Below, piece by piece: positions 23,377 to 30,005 of a stretch of DNA of 34,417 nucleotides. The stretch's first letter is position 1; every line of letters begins with the position of its first letter. Source of the stretch: a virus. Location: positions 1 through 34,417 of IMG/VR virus record IMGVR_UViG_3300045999_003053. One strand, written 5' to 3'. The translations under genes were made by a program, and so were the position numbers. Under the pieces are notes generated by a model. The model was given only the letters and a program-made list of their open reading frames with translations, was not told the DNA's origin and did no database searches.

Positions 23377-23413
23377 TGACGTAATCAAGTTCACACTTAA
23401 CAAGGGCACGGCA

Positions 23414-23617
23414 ATGACAAACGCAATCGAAACAACAAAGCTCAACAACCGCTACGGTACAACGGTTCTTGCAAAGACAGGCCGCTTCGGTCTTAACGCT
23501 TGCACATATGTAAACTATAAGCAAGCAACAAACGCTGTTGAGCGTCTAAAGGCAGCGGGCGTAGATGCCAAAATCTACAACTCTGGTTCTGTAAAGTTCA
23601 TAGAAATTTGCAAATAA
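23414..23617 (+). CDS. Small hypothetical protein, first early gene
   Basis: 67 aa from ATG 23414, chosen because AAGGG (23402-23406) lies 7 bases upstream. An ATG at 23360 would place the start within the promoter candidate. The protein has an N-terminal MTNAIETTKLNNRYGTTVLA and a compact alpha/beta part (NYKQATNAVERLKAAGVDAK). No known domain. As first gene after the promoter it is a candidate for an early host-takeover factor; that is inference from position. Confidence 0.6.
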   Translation: MTNAIETTKLNNRYGTTVLAKTGRFGLNACTYVNYKQATNAVERLKAAGVDAKIYNSGSVKFIEICK

Positions 23618-23676
23618 CTAACCACGGGGCGCAGCATCCTACACTGCAATCATTCACTTTTTACAAGGGTAGTATC

Positions 23677-23856
23677 ATGAACAAGCAAACAATCACTATC
23701 AGCATTGAGCAACAGCACTCTATGCAGCGCGGGATGCACAACGTCTATAAAGCGACGTATACGGCACGCAGCGGACGCAAAATATCAGCTATTGGATTGT
23801 CAGAGGTCAGCGCAATTCGTAATCTCAATCGTAAATCACCAATTGCACAAGGGTAA
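23677..23856 (+). CDS. Small basic hypothetical protein
   Basis: 59 aa from ATG 23677 with AAGGG 7 bases upstream (23665-23669). The upstream extension of the frame to 23608 has no start signal. The protein is basic (KATYTARSGRKISAIGLSEV, NLNRKSPIAQG), with a possible short beta hairpin. Function unknown. The AAGGG and 7-base spacing are the same as for both neighbouring small genes. Confidence 0.55.
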   Translation: MNKQTITISIEQQHSMQRGMHNVYKATYTARSGRKISAIGLSEVSAIRNLNRKSPIAQG

Positions 23857-23860
23857 CATC

Positions 23861-24082
23861 ATGAACATCGGCATAGAATTTACGACAACACGCAGCGCAG
23901 ACGGCAAGACCTACTGGCGCGTAGCTCCTTACTTGAGCGCGTCGTATCGGCAGAAGCTGTATATGGTTGGCGTTGGGCTTATCGCTCTGCTTGCTATCAC
24001 GCTGTCAGCATTGGCAGTAGCAGCAACACCTGATCCGATTATCAAGCCAGAACAAACAGTAACATTATGGGGTGCGAGATGA
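23861..24082 (+). CDS. Single-pass membrane protein
   Basis: 73 aa from ATG 23861, with AAGGG (23849-23853) 7 bases upstream. The frame is open farther upstream, but that part overlaps the previous gene. Residues 34-56 (LYMVGVGLIALLAITLSALA) form one clear membrane helix, preceded by a basic, polar N-terminus and followed by a short Pro-rich tail. Function unknown; early membrane proteins of phages often modify the host envelope or exclude other phages. Confidence 0.6.
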   Translation: MNIGIEFTTTRSADGKTYWRVAPYLSASYRQKLYMVGVGLIALLAITLSALAVAATPDPIIKPEQTVTLWGAR

Positions 24083-24318
24083 GCATTGAAAACATTAACT
24101 GGGATAAAACAGGCGGGCCAGCATTCCCAGCTACATTTGATGATTGTTCAAATGATGTATACATTCATGGGATGTCATTACGCGACTGGTTCGCAGGGCA
24201 ATTTTTAGCTGGGTGTGCGAGTTCGCCATACACACATGCATCTATTGCAAATGCTTGCTACGCTATGGCGGATGCTATGCTTGCAGAACGCGCCAAAGCC
24301 AAAGGAGAACAGCCATGA
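24079..24318 (+). CDS. Small phage protein with GM-LRDWFA motif
   Basis: 79 aa from ATG 24079 (ATGA overlap with the previous stop). TGGPAFPATFDD at the start, HGMSLRDWFAGQFLAGCAS in the middle and a closing helix ACYAMADAMLAERAKA form a pattern seen in many small uncharacterised proteins of phages (GGPAFP...GMTLRDWFAG...YA.ADAML). The function of the family is unknown. Confidence 0.65.
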   Translation: MSIENINWDKTGGPAFPATFDDCSNDVYIHGMSLRDWFAGQFLAGCASSPYTHASIANACYAMADAMLAERAKAKGEQP

Positions 24319-24551
24319 GCATGACCAAGCGCAAACTATTCTTGATTGAAGAAGACAGTAAACGTACCAAAAACAAATACGAATGGTGGGAAGATGAAGC
24401 ACATTACGCAGCACAAGATGATCCGTTTAGATTTGGAGTCACACAAAACCTTATTACAGGACGCAAAGAAGGACGGACGGAGCACGCAGAAGCAGCTCCA
24501 ACATTGGTGCAAGACGTACATACGAACATTTATACAGGGGAAGAAAAATGA
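24315..24551 (+). CDS. Small charged hypothetical protein
   Basis: 78 aa from ATG 24315, with a strong AAAGGAG 7 bases upstream and a four-base overlap with the previous gene. Highly charged, with EDSKRTKNKYEWWEDEAHYA near residues 13-32. No domain recognised. It precedes the Gp157-like gene with an ATGA overlap. Confidence 0.55.
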   Translation: MSMTKRKLFLIEEDSKRTKNKYEWWEDEAHYAAQDDPFRFGVTQNLITGRKEGRTEHAEAAPTLVQDVHTNIYTGEEK

Positions 24552-25072
24552 TTTTCCGAGAGACCAAGCAGACGTTCACGAGTAGCAGCGGCGCGGCATA
24601 CAAGCTCGCTGATCTCATGAATCAAATGATGCACACAGACGACCCGGAAGTTGTGGCAATGTTTGAAGATGCGATAGAAGAAGCGGGCGAGAACTTCCGT
24701 GAGTATATTGTGCAGGCAATGGACATTGCGGCTAATCTCAAGATGTCAGCGGAGGCAATCAAGCTAGAGCAGGAACGCTTGCAATTATTGCTAACTGAAC
24801 GTAATACAAGGGCAGAACGGCTTGAGAACGCTGTGAAGCGTTATATGGAGATGGTAGACGTAAAAGAAGTGGTTACCGATCTATACACGCTAAAGCTACG
24901 CAAGAACCCACCAAAGGTAGAGATACTTGAAGAGGTGGTAGTGCCTAGCGAGTACAAGGTAGAAAAGGTATCATTTACGATAGACAAGAAAGCAATTGCC
25001 GATGCGCTCAAGAACGGCGTACCGGTGGACGGGGCAAGGTTAATTAACACAACACGACTGGAGGTAAAATGA
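24548..25072 (+). CDS. Siphovirus Gp157-like protein
   Basis: 174 aa. A helical N-terminal half (about residues 20-95) contains KLADLMNQMM and EAIKLEQERLQLLLTERNTRAERLENAVKRYM. A beta half follows with YTLKLRKNPPKVEIL and PSEYKV, and it ends with the helix AIADALKNGVPVDGARL. This is the arrangement of the Gp157 family, described in Streptococcus thermophilus phages and linked there to resistance or recombination functions. The gene sits just before a putative annealing protein, as Gp157 often does. Confidence 0.85.
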   Translation: MIFRETKQTFTSSSGAAYKLADLMNQMMHTDDPEVVAMFEDAIEEAGENFREYIVQAMDIAANLKMSAEAIKLEQERLQLLLTERNTRAERLENAVKRYMEMVDVKEVVTDLYTLKLRKNPPKVEILEEVVVPSEYKVEKVSFTIDKKAIADALKNGVPVDGARLINTTRLEVK

Positions 25073-25467
25073 ACAACGCGATAATTGATGCATATCAAGC
25101 GCTCGAAAAATTGCAAAATGACCTGCTTATGCAATTAGATCAGGTCAAACACGCAATGGCAGCATTGAGACCGCCTACAAAGAGCAAGGCGAGCAAGGTT
25201 GCAATCGTAACAGACAACGCAGAGGCAAAGAAGATTATCGAGCAAGGCGGAGGATTGGCCTTGTGGGTTGATCTAAAGCGCAGGGCACGAGGTCGCGCGC
25301 TAATGAACTGCCAGACGGAAAAGTCACACTACTCGATTAGACTCTTTGACTATGGCAACTTGACACGCAAAAAGTATCCTAGTTCGCGCGAAGTTGCACG
25401 ATACAGCAACAAAGAAGAAGCGTACCAGATGCGCGATCAACTAACTGCTATAATGGAGGGACGATGA
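25069..25467 (+). CDS. Hypothetical protein of the recombination cluster
   Basis: 132 aa, GGAGG ribosome site and ATGA overlap. An N-terminal amphipathic helix (DAYQALEKLQNDLLMQLDQV) is followed by a basic region (DLKRRARGRALMNCQ) and a small alpha/beta tail. Not recognised. Located between Gp157-like and annealing-protein-like genes, so DNA metabolism is possible. Confidence 0.55.
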   Translation: MNNAIIDAYQALEKLQNDLLMQLDQVKHAMAALRPPTKSKASKVAIVTDNAEAKKIIEQGGGLALWVDLKRRARGRALMNCQTEKSHYSIRLFDYGNLTRKKYPSSREVARYSNKEEAYQMRDQLTAIMEGR

Positions 25468-26210
25468 CACAAGCAATTACAGCGACTAACACGGCGGTCG
25501 CAGCATCTATTAACGAGTCGCAGGCGGCAGCGTTGTTTGAGACGCTGGTAGTAAACGGCGATCTGTCTGCAATGTCGCAGGAACAGCGCATCCAATACTA
25601 TAAGCTGGTATGCGAGCGTGTGGGATTAGACCCATACCAGAAGCCGTTTGATCTAATCAAGCTATCTGGCAAGCTCACGTTGTACGCAAACAAGACCTGC
25701 ACAGCGCAGCTTACATCTATTCGCGGTCTTCGTGTGGCTATTGTAGCGCGTGAGGTCATCGGCGATCAATATGTAGTAACCGCGCGATGCGAGACACCGA
25801 CGGGCAGCTACTCCGAGGACATAGGGGCTGTTACGATTGGCGGTATGCGCGGCGATGCGGCAAGCAATGCCATGAAGAAGGCAGCAACGCAGGCAAAGCG
25901 ACGCGCTATTTTGAGCGCATGCGGTCTCGGTATGCTTGACGAAGAGGAAGTTGTGCAAGTGCAGGGCGCTGAACGTATCGAATTGCCGCCTATAAAGCCC
26001 GCTACGACGTCAGAGCAGGACGAAGCTATAACGGAGTGGTTATCGGCTATTGACGCCGCTACGGGGCCAGAAGAGCTAACGGCAATTGTGATGCAAATCA
26101 AGAGCGTAGATGAAGGTATCAAAGCACCTATCCGCGAATACGTGGCACGTCGTGCAAAAGAGCTGGATCTCGTATGGAGTAAGGGCGCATATACGGAGGT
26201 GCAGCGATGA
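25464..26210 (+). CDS. Putative single-strand annealing/recombination protein
   Basis: The 248-aa protein contains YYKLVCERVGLDPYQKPFDL at about residues 50-70, LTLYANKTCTAQL (about 78-90) and GDAASNAMKKAATQAKRRAI followed by LSACGLGMLDEEE (about 130-165). The last block, with its Lys/Arg-rich A-MKKAATQAKRR, is typical of phage annealing proteins of the RecT/Rad52-like group. These pair complementary strands during recombination-dependent replication. The C-terminal 75 residues are acidic and probably separate (DEAITEWLSAIDAATGPEEL). No partner exonuclease was seen. GGAGG ribosome site; overlap of 4 bases on each side. Confidence 0.6.
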   Translation: MTQAITATNTAVAASINESQAAALFETLVVNGDLSAMSQEQRIQYYKLVCERVGLDPYQKPFDLIKLSGKLTLYANKTCTAQLTSIRGLRVAIVAREVIGDQYVVTARCETPTGSYSEDIGAVTIGGMRGDAASNAMKKAATQAKRRAILSACGLGMLDEEEVVQVQGAERIELPPIKPATTSEQDEAITEWLSAIDAATGPEELTAIVMQIKSVDEGIKAPIREYVARRAKELDLVWSKGAYTEVQR

Positions 26211-26449
26211 GAAGATACTCAATGAGCGCAGTAGCGATATCTACTGTTGATTCAGAAGGCAAATATGTAGAGTATGAAGAATTACAAAAACTACTTATTG
26301 CATCTGATCAAGCACTTGAAGCATTGTATTACGTTGTGCAATGTGAAGAAATAATAGCAACGCAATCTGAAGCAATGCAAAAAGAATTGAGAGCAACATT
26401 TGCAAACCTGAATAGTGCGATGGTCGATATAAAAGGAGTCAAGCAATGA
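26207..26449 (+). CDS. AT-rich small hypothetical protein
   Basis: 80 aa with GGAGGTG ribosome site. Helical, acidic (EYEELQKLLIASDQALEALY, EMQKELRATFANLN). Codon use is visibly more AT-rich than in the neighbours (about 32% GC in 26281-26340), which suggests recent acquisition. No domain recognised. Confidence 0.6.
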   Translation: MRRYSMSAVAISTVDSEGKYVEYEELQKLLIASDQALEALYYVVQCEEIIATQSEAMQKELRATFANLNSAMVDIKGVKQ

Positions 26450-26664
26450 GAAAGCTAGGAACATGGAAGCAGCCCAGCGGATTCTATTCCGTTGTCGATC
26501 TTGATGCTGATTTCTGCGTAGCGGACTGCCTACCGACAATGCAGCTTGCAAACCAGATTATGCGATTGCTAAATGATGCTTACGAAGACTGTGAAGAAAA
26601 CAACCCAGCGCTTGTTATGCTGGAAAAACTAACCTATAAGCCAACGGAAGGGGCACAAGGATGA
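26446..26664 (+). CDS. Small hypothetical protein
   Basis: 72 aa with AAAGGAG ribosome site and ATGA overlaps on both sides. It starts with KQPSGFYSVVDLDADFCVAD and continues as an acidic helix (LLNDAYEDCEENNPALVMLE). No domain recognised. Confidence 0.6.
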   Translation: MRKLGTWKQPSGFYSVVDLDADFCVADCLPTMQLANQIMRLLNDAYEDCEENNPALVMLEKLTYKPTEGAQG

Positions 26665-27485
26665 GTAATATCAGTTCGGTTTTAATGACCATAACGCCAG
26701 AAGTTGCGAAAAGTTTTTATATACAATCAGCAGGCAATAGACCAATATCTCCACAAAGGGTAGATATGTTTGCAAAGTACATTCTGGAGAATAAGTGGGT
26801 AGTTGATGGAAGCCCGCTCAAATTTGATGAAAAAGGTAATTTTATTGATGGGCATCATAGAGTTTTAGGCATAGTAAAATCGGATCGTGCAGTACAAGCT
26901 ATGGTTACCTACGGTCTACCATCTCTAGCAATGCAGACGATTGATACAGGACGCGCACGAACTGTTGGAGATCAGCTTGCGATTGCCAATATCAGAGATG
27001 CTAATCTTAAAGCTGCGGTAGCTGGAGTTATTCTATCTTTAGAATCCAAAAATCCAGCTTATGATCAGCGCGTAGTTGACAAGATTGCACAGTTTGAAAT
27101 GGCTGCCAATCACGAGTTTTTTAATACAAAGATTACAAATACAAGATATAAGAAGTACAGAGATTTATTAGGTAACGCAAAGGCAATTTTTGCGGCTCAT
27201 TATCTAATTGATAAGCATTTCCCTACACAAGCCGATAGATTCTTTGACGTGTTACAAACTGGTATGCCAATTCTGACGCAAGATGAAACTATAATCAACA
27301 TTCGGGAAGCATTGATGCGTCTCAAGAATAACAGACACTTGGTTAGAAACTTTGCTATGGCTGCTGGGCTAACACGCGCATGGGATGCATGGCGGCAGGG
27401 TAAGATTATCAAGCGCGTTAACTTCTTGCACACAAAGGATCGGCCAGTTGATTGGGTGGATGTTAAGTTATTGCGCAAGTCATGA
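26661..27485 (+). CDS. ParB/Srx-like nuclease-fold domain protein
   Basis: The 274-aa protein has an N-terminal domain with ISPQRVDMFAKYILENKW (about residues 28-45), SPLKFDEKGNFIDGHHRVLG (52-71) and a following TIDTGRARTVGDQL (about 94). The GHHR part corresponds to the G-HR box of the ParB N-terminal fold. The remainder is helical. This type of protein is common in phages, often annotated as ParB-like, and its role there is not settled (DNA modification, nuclease or regulator). The AT-rich composition (about 35% GC in 26701-26760) sets it apart from its neighbours and suggests horizontal acquisition. Confidence 0.65.
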   Translation: MSNISSVLMTITPEVAKSFYIQSAGNRPISPQRVDMFAKYILENKWVVDGSPLKFDEKGNFIDGHHRVLGIVKSDRAVQAMVTYGLPSLAMQTIDTGRARTVGDQLAIANIRDANLKAAVAGVILSLESKNPAYDQRVVDKIAQFEMAANHEFFNTKITNTRYKKYRDLLGNAKAIFAAHYLIDKHFPTQADRFFDVLQTGMPILTQDETIINIREALMRLKNNRHLVRNFAMAAGLTRAWDAWRQGKIIKRVNFLHTKDRPVDWVDVKLLRKS

Positions 27486-27577
27486 AGCATAGATTGCAAA
27501 ATGCAGTCTTATTACAACTAACTGAGCAGGGAATGCCCCTGCGATGTCGGTTGTGCAAGTACCACGACGTGGTATAG
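27482..27577 (+). CDS. 31-aa ORF, possible leader peptide
   Basis: ATG 27482 overlaps the preceding stop (ATGA). The ORF encodes 31 residues and ends at TAG 27575-27577, with CRLCKYH near the end. Its second half is covered by two hairpins of the structured region 27526-27616. Coding status is uncertain; translation through it would disturb the RNA structures, as a leader peptide would. Confidence 0.35.
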   Translation: MKHRLQNAVLLQLTEQGMPLRCRLCKYHDVV

Positions 27578-27616
27578 GTTTGGAACAGGGGCGGAGGTCG
27601 GGAAGCCAAAGCCCCT
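27526..27616 (+). ncRNA. Structured RNA region with exclusive stems (attenuator-like)
   Basis: Three perfect stems occur in 91 bases: GCAGGG/CCCTGC (27526-27531 with 27537-27542), TACCAC/GTGGTA (27560-27565 with 27569-27574, loop GAC) and AGGGGC/GCCCCT (27587-27592 with 27611-27616), the last followed by ACTTTT. CAGGGGC (27586-27592) can instead pair with GCCCCTG (27535-27541), so the first and third stems compete with this long-range one. The GGAG of the gene at 27640 lies just behind. No known riboswitch class recognised. Confidence 0.4.
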
Positions 27617-27639
27617 ACTTTTAACACAAGGAGCTAACA

Positions 27640-27843
27640 ATGCACGACAATAACCACGGCACATGCAGAACATGCAGCCGATTAAAAGAATACGAGCGCG
27701 ATCAGTTGAGCTACGAAGGATTCTATACCATCTCGGTACCATACGCATTCTGCGACGTGTTAGAAATAGAGCTGGATGATCCAAACGGCTTTTACTGCGC
27801 TAACTACAAGCCGCACAAAGGGGGCAAGCATGAGCAAGCATAG
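27640..27843 (+). CDS. Small Cys-containing protein, possible zinc binder
   Basis: 67 aa with AAGGAG ribosome site (9 bases before ATG). CRTCSRL near residue 9 forms a CxxC pair. FCDV and FYCANYK supply further Cys residues near 40 and 54, and His occurs on both ends. A small metal-binding fold is possible. Function unknown. Confidence 0.6.
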   Translation: MHDNNHGTCRTCSRLKEYERDQLSYEGFYTISVPYAFCDVLEIELDDPNGFYCANYKPHKGGKHEQA

Positions 27844-27970
27844 CGACATCGACCTAGCACGCTTCGCGGCGGATGCTATGGTACTGATCCTGTTCTTTGT
27901 GGCTCTCACTTGTATCATAGCTTTTGCATGTATGCTATACTTTTTCCTTTGGCTGGTAGGTGTCGTATGA
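27830..27970 (+). CDS. 46-aa membrane peptide
   Basis: From ATG 27830 with AAGGGGG 5-11 bases upstream, overlapping the previous gene by 14 bases. Residues 17-44 are one long hydrophobic segment (MVLILFFVALTCIIAFACML and on). The N-terminus is polar. Function unknown. Confidence 0.6.
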   Translation: MSKHSDIDLARFAADAMVLILFFVALTCIIAFACMLYFFLWLVGVV

Positions 27971-28335
27971 AGCAGCGTATAGAGCGAGTGAGCATAAGCG
28001 GCAAGGTAGTAGCTATCAGAGCATCGGTACAGGCGCAACGCGGCGGCAGATACCGTAAGCAGTTTATAGTAAACGATGCTATCAACGAGCAGGATGCAAT
28101 AGCGGCAGCAAAGGATTATATTGCGCTTATAATGGAGCGGCTATCAAACATGCCGGCAGAACGTGAGATAGTCAAGATAGTAGAAGAGATAGTAGACCAA
28201 GCAAAGCTCAAAGATGCACACAACACAAAAGTGCGCGGGGCAGTAGGCAAAGACGTATCAGCGGTGCTTGAACGTTACCCGCTTTCTACGACCGTATTCG
28301 GCTATGAAAACAGCTTGGGCGAATGGGTAAAATAA
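27967..28335 (+). CDS. Hypothetical protein
   Basis: 122 aa from ATG 27967 (ATGA overlap). The first 60 residues read as a small beta-beta-alpha unit (RVSISGKVVAIRASVQAQRG, then QDAIAAAKDYIALIMERL). The centre is a charged helix (REIVKIVEEIVDQAKLK). No recognisable family. A hairpin that would terminate transcription coming from the opposite strand lies right behind it. Confidence 0.55.
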   Translation: MKQRIERVSISGKVVAIRASVQAQRGGRYRKQFIVNDAINEQDAIAAAKDYIALIMERLSNMPAEREIVKIVEEIVDQAKLKDAHNTKVRGAVGKDVSAVLERYPLSTTVFGYENSLGEWVK

Positions 28336-28338
28336 AAA

Positions 28339-28366
28339 GAGCCGCCAGATTTTCGTCCGACGGCTC
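28339..28366 (-). terminator. Intrinsic terminator-like hairpin on the minus strand
   Basis: GAGCCG (28339-28344) pairs with CGGCTC (28361-28366). Read on the minus strand the stem is followed by TTTTTATTTT, a canonical terminator tail; on the plus strand no T-run follows. As all genes are on the plus strand, it may block antisense transcripts, or the hairpin may act on the plus-strand RNA between two genes without terminating. Confidence 0.45.
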
Positions 28367-28426
28367 ACGGAGGGAGCAAGGAGTCACGCACTCACTTACA
28401 AGGGGTGAACGAATATAGGGCATAAC

Positions 28427-28627
28427 ATGTACCAAGAACAAACAGACCCGGATTTCGTTATCCACTTGATAAGCAAGTTCGATGACGATCAGCTTGTAGA
28501 ATGGCATGAACGTGCCGGTATCTACGAATACGAAGCAAACATGAGCAGAGATGCAGCGGAATACAAAGCCGCATTGGATGTATTAACAACTATCGCGCAA
28601 AGAATGCGCAAGAAGGGCACACGATGA
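28427..28627 (+). CDS. Small acidic hypothetical protein
   Basis: 66 aa, helical and acidic (DFVIHLISKFDDDQLVEWHE, YEANMSRDAAEYKAALDVL), with a basic end (RMRKKGTR). Ribosome site AGGG about 9 bases upstream. It precedes the SSB-like gene with a four-base overlap. Unknown function. Confidence 0.6.
   Translation: MYQEQTDPDFVIHLISKFDDDQLVEWHERAGIYEYEANMSRDAAEYKAALDVLTTIAQRMRKKGTR
28458..28466 (+). promoter_or_regulatory. DnaA-box-like site 1
   Basis: TTATCCACT matches eight of nine bases of the DnaA box TTATCCACA. It lies within a coding region. One of four TTATCCAC sites I found, all between 28.4 and 32.4 kb. Confidence 0.4.
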
Positions 28628-28971
28628 GTAATGACGCAATCAACATCACGGGCGAACTGATCCACATTGGACAGACGCAGCAGGTAAAAGACACATTCCA
28701 GAAACGTTCTTTTGTAGTAAAGACGCAATCAGAGTATCCGCAGGAACTGGAATGCCAGTTCACGCAAGACAAGTGCAAGGAGCTAGACCGTTTTAAGGTT
28801 GGCGATACCGTTACTGCTCGCGTAAACTTGCGTGGACGCGGCTATCAGAAGCGCGAAGGCGGCATGGGCTGGTTTACGTCGCTCGATTGCTGGAAGATCG
28901 ACAAGCTAGGCGAAGGCGCACCGGCAAGCAAGGCAGCGGTTATCGCAGAACCTACTGATCTTCCCTTTTGA
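28624..28971 (+). CDS. DUF3127-like, SSB-like protein
   Basis: The 115-aa protein runs INITGELIHIGQTQQVKDTF, then KRSFVVKT, a PQELECQFTQDKCKELDRF block, VGDTVTARVNLRGRGY, and TSLDCWKIDKL. This is the single OB-fold pattern of DUF3127, and it ends in the acidic tip TDLPF, as single-strand DNA-binding proteins do to recruit partners. I infer a single-strand binding protein of the replication module. DUF3127 is best known from Bacteroidota, a weak hint to the host. Ribosome site AAGGG with the spacer CACACG, almost the same as at 12862. Confidence 0.8.
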   Translation: MSNDAINITGELIHIGQTQQVKDTFQKRSFVVKTQSEYPQELECQFTQDKCKELDRFKVGDTVTARVNLRGRGYQKREGGMGWFTSLDCWKIDKLGEGAPASKAAVIAEPTDLPF

Positions 28972-29273
28972 GTATGAAGAGGGCTGCAAAGGTGGACATA
29001 AATCAGAAAGAGATAGTCACATATCTACGCAAGATTGGGGCGTCAGTCGCTGTTATGAGCGCAGTCGGTCAGGGCTTCCCCGATCTTGTGGTAGGATGGC
29101 GCGGGCGCAATTACATGATCGAAGTGAAACAGGCCAAAGGCAAGCTCACGGAAGATCAGTACGAGTTTGCAGCGCATTGGAGGGGCCAGTACGGCGTGGC
29201 ACGATCAATAGACGATGCGTGCAACATAATCGGAGCGGATTTACCACGAATTAACGTATTAAAGGAGGACTAA
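28968..29273 (+). CDS. VRR-NUC-like nuclease
   Basis: 101 aa from TTG 28968 (TTGA overlap); ATG 28974 is an alternative. The core reads VDINQKEIVTYLRKIGASV, GQGFPDLVVGWRGRNYMIEV and VKQAKGKLTEDQYEFAAHW. PDL-x-V...EVK supplies the D and E-x-K of the PD-(D/E)xK active site, and the Q of EDQ is conserved in VRR-NUC enzymes. These cut branched or flap DNA such as Holliday junctions. It stands between the SSB-like gene and a membrane peptide in the DNA metabolism block. Confidence 0.85.
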   Translation: MSMKRAAKVDINQKEIVTYLRKIGASVAVMSAVGQGFPDLVVGWRGRNYMIEVKQAKGKLTEDQYEFAAHWRGQYGVARSIDDACNIIGADLPRINVLKED

Positions 29274-29371
29274 TGGACGCAATCGACAGGGGGCTAGCGA
29301 TCAGCTTGGTGCTGCTAGTGATGTATATCGCACTTGAGATATACGTACATAATCGGAGGGTCGATGACTGA
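29273..29371 (+). CDS. 32-aa membrane peptide with perfect ribosome site
   Basis: ATG 29273 overlaps the nuclease stop (TAATG). It has the strongest ribosome site in the window, AAAGGAGG (29261-29268), with 4 bases of spacing. The product has a charged start (MDAIDRG), a hydrophobic stretch (LAISLVLLVMYIALEIYV) and a basic end (HNRRVDD). The TGA is inside the next gene, which starts 8 bases earlier. Genuine expression is likely; function unknown. Confidence 0.65.
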   Translation: MDAIDRGLAISLVLLVMYIALEIYVHNRRVDD

Positions 29372-29951
29372 TTACCCGAACTGGTTTGACTCGGTAGCAC
29401 GAGCAAACTTTACAGAGTTTTTGCTGCCAGAAGCGGGCCGCGATAACTACCAAGCATTGCAGATCGGCGCATTTGTAGGTCACGCAAGCGATTGGCTGCT
29501 ACGGTATGTGCTAACAGGTGATAAAGTGATGCTATATGACGTAGACACGTGGCAGGGCAGCGACGAAGCAGAGCACGAGCTGTTTGATTGGCAAGACGTT
29601 TTCGACACGTACCTATCGCGCATCGGGCTGCGGGCATACATGAAGTGCCGATACTTCCGTATGACGTCAGATAGGTTCTTCGATAGCTACACGAACATGC
29701 TAGATCGCAATCAGTTCGACTTTATCTACATCGATGGCGACCATACCGCAGATCAGGTATGGAAAGACGGCGCAAAGGGCTGGAAGTATCTCAAGCAGGG
29801 CGGCATACTTGCCTTTGATGACTACGAATGGGATGGGGGCAAGGGGACGGCACATAATCCAAAGCAGGGGATTGACACGTTTTTAGAAGTACACGACGGC
29901 GAATACGAGCTGCTAGCAAAGAACTGGCAAGTATGGCTGCGGAAGTTGTGA
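29364..29951 (+). CDS. SAM-dependent class I methyltransferase
   Basis: 195 aa from ATG 29364 with GGAGGG upstream. An NYQALQIGAFVGHASDWLL segment at about residues 28-46 is the SAM-binding loop with an unusual QIGAFVG in place of E-G...G. KVMLYDVDTW follows (D of motif II), then FDFIYIDGDHTADQVWKD at about 118-135 and LKQGGILAFDDYEW. This order is typical of Methyltransf_24-like enzymes, many of which act on sugars or small molecules. Together with the glycosyltransferase it could belong to glycan modification, but the two genes are 17 kb apart. Confidence 0.8.
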   Translation: MTDYPNWFDSVARANFTEFLLPEAGRDNYQALQIGAFVGHASDWLLRYVLTGDKVMLYDVDTWQGSDEAEHELFDWQDVFDTYLSRIGLRAYMKCRYFRMTSDRFFDSYTNMLDRNQFDFIYIDGDHTADQVWKDGAKGWKYLKQGGILAFDDYEWDGGKGTAHNPKQGIDTFLEVHDGEYELLAKNWQVWLRKL

Positions 29952-29953
29952 TA

Positions 29954-29962
29954 CGTGGATAA
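29954..29962 (-). promoter_or_regulatory. DnaA-box-like site 2 (non-coding)
   Basis: TTATCCACG on the minus strand, in the 72-base gap just upstream of the replication initiator gene. Eight of nine bases match the DnaA box. The only one of the four sites that is not in a coding region. Confidence 0.5.
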
Positions 29963-29987
29963 CGCGCGCAGAGAAATATCATCCAAT

Positions 29988-30005
29988 TATGGCGTAAGTG
30001 CCATA
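29988..30005. promoter_or_regulatory. Inverted repeat upstream of the initiator gene
   Basis: TATGGC (29988-29993) and GCCATA (30000-30005) form a perfect 6-bp inverted repeat around GTAAGT, 18 bases before the ATG at 30024. Together with the DnaA-like site it fills most of the 72-base gap. It may be an operator or RNA hairpin that controls the initiator. Confidence 0.4.

Noticed and set aside
23360-23413. N-terminal extension of the first early gene
   Set aside because: It overlaps the promoter candidate, while ATG 23414 has a well-placed AAGGG.
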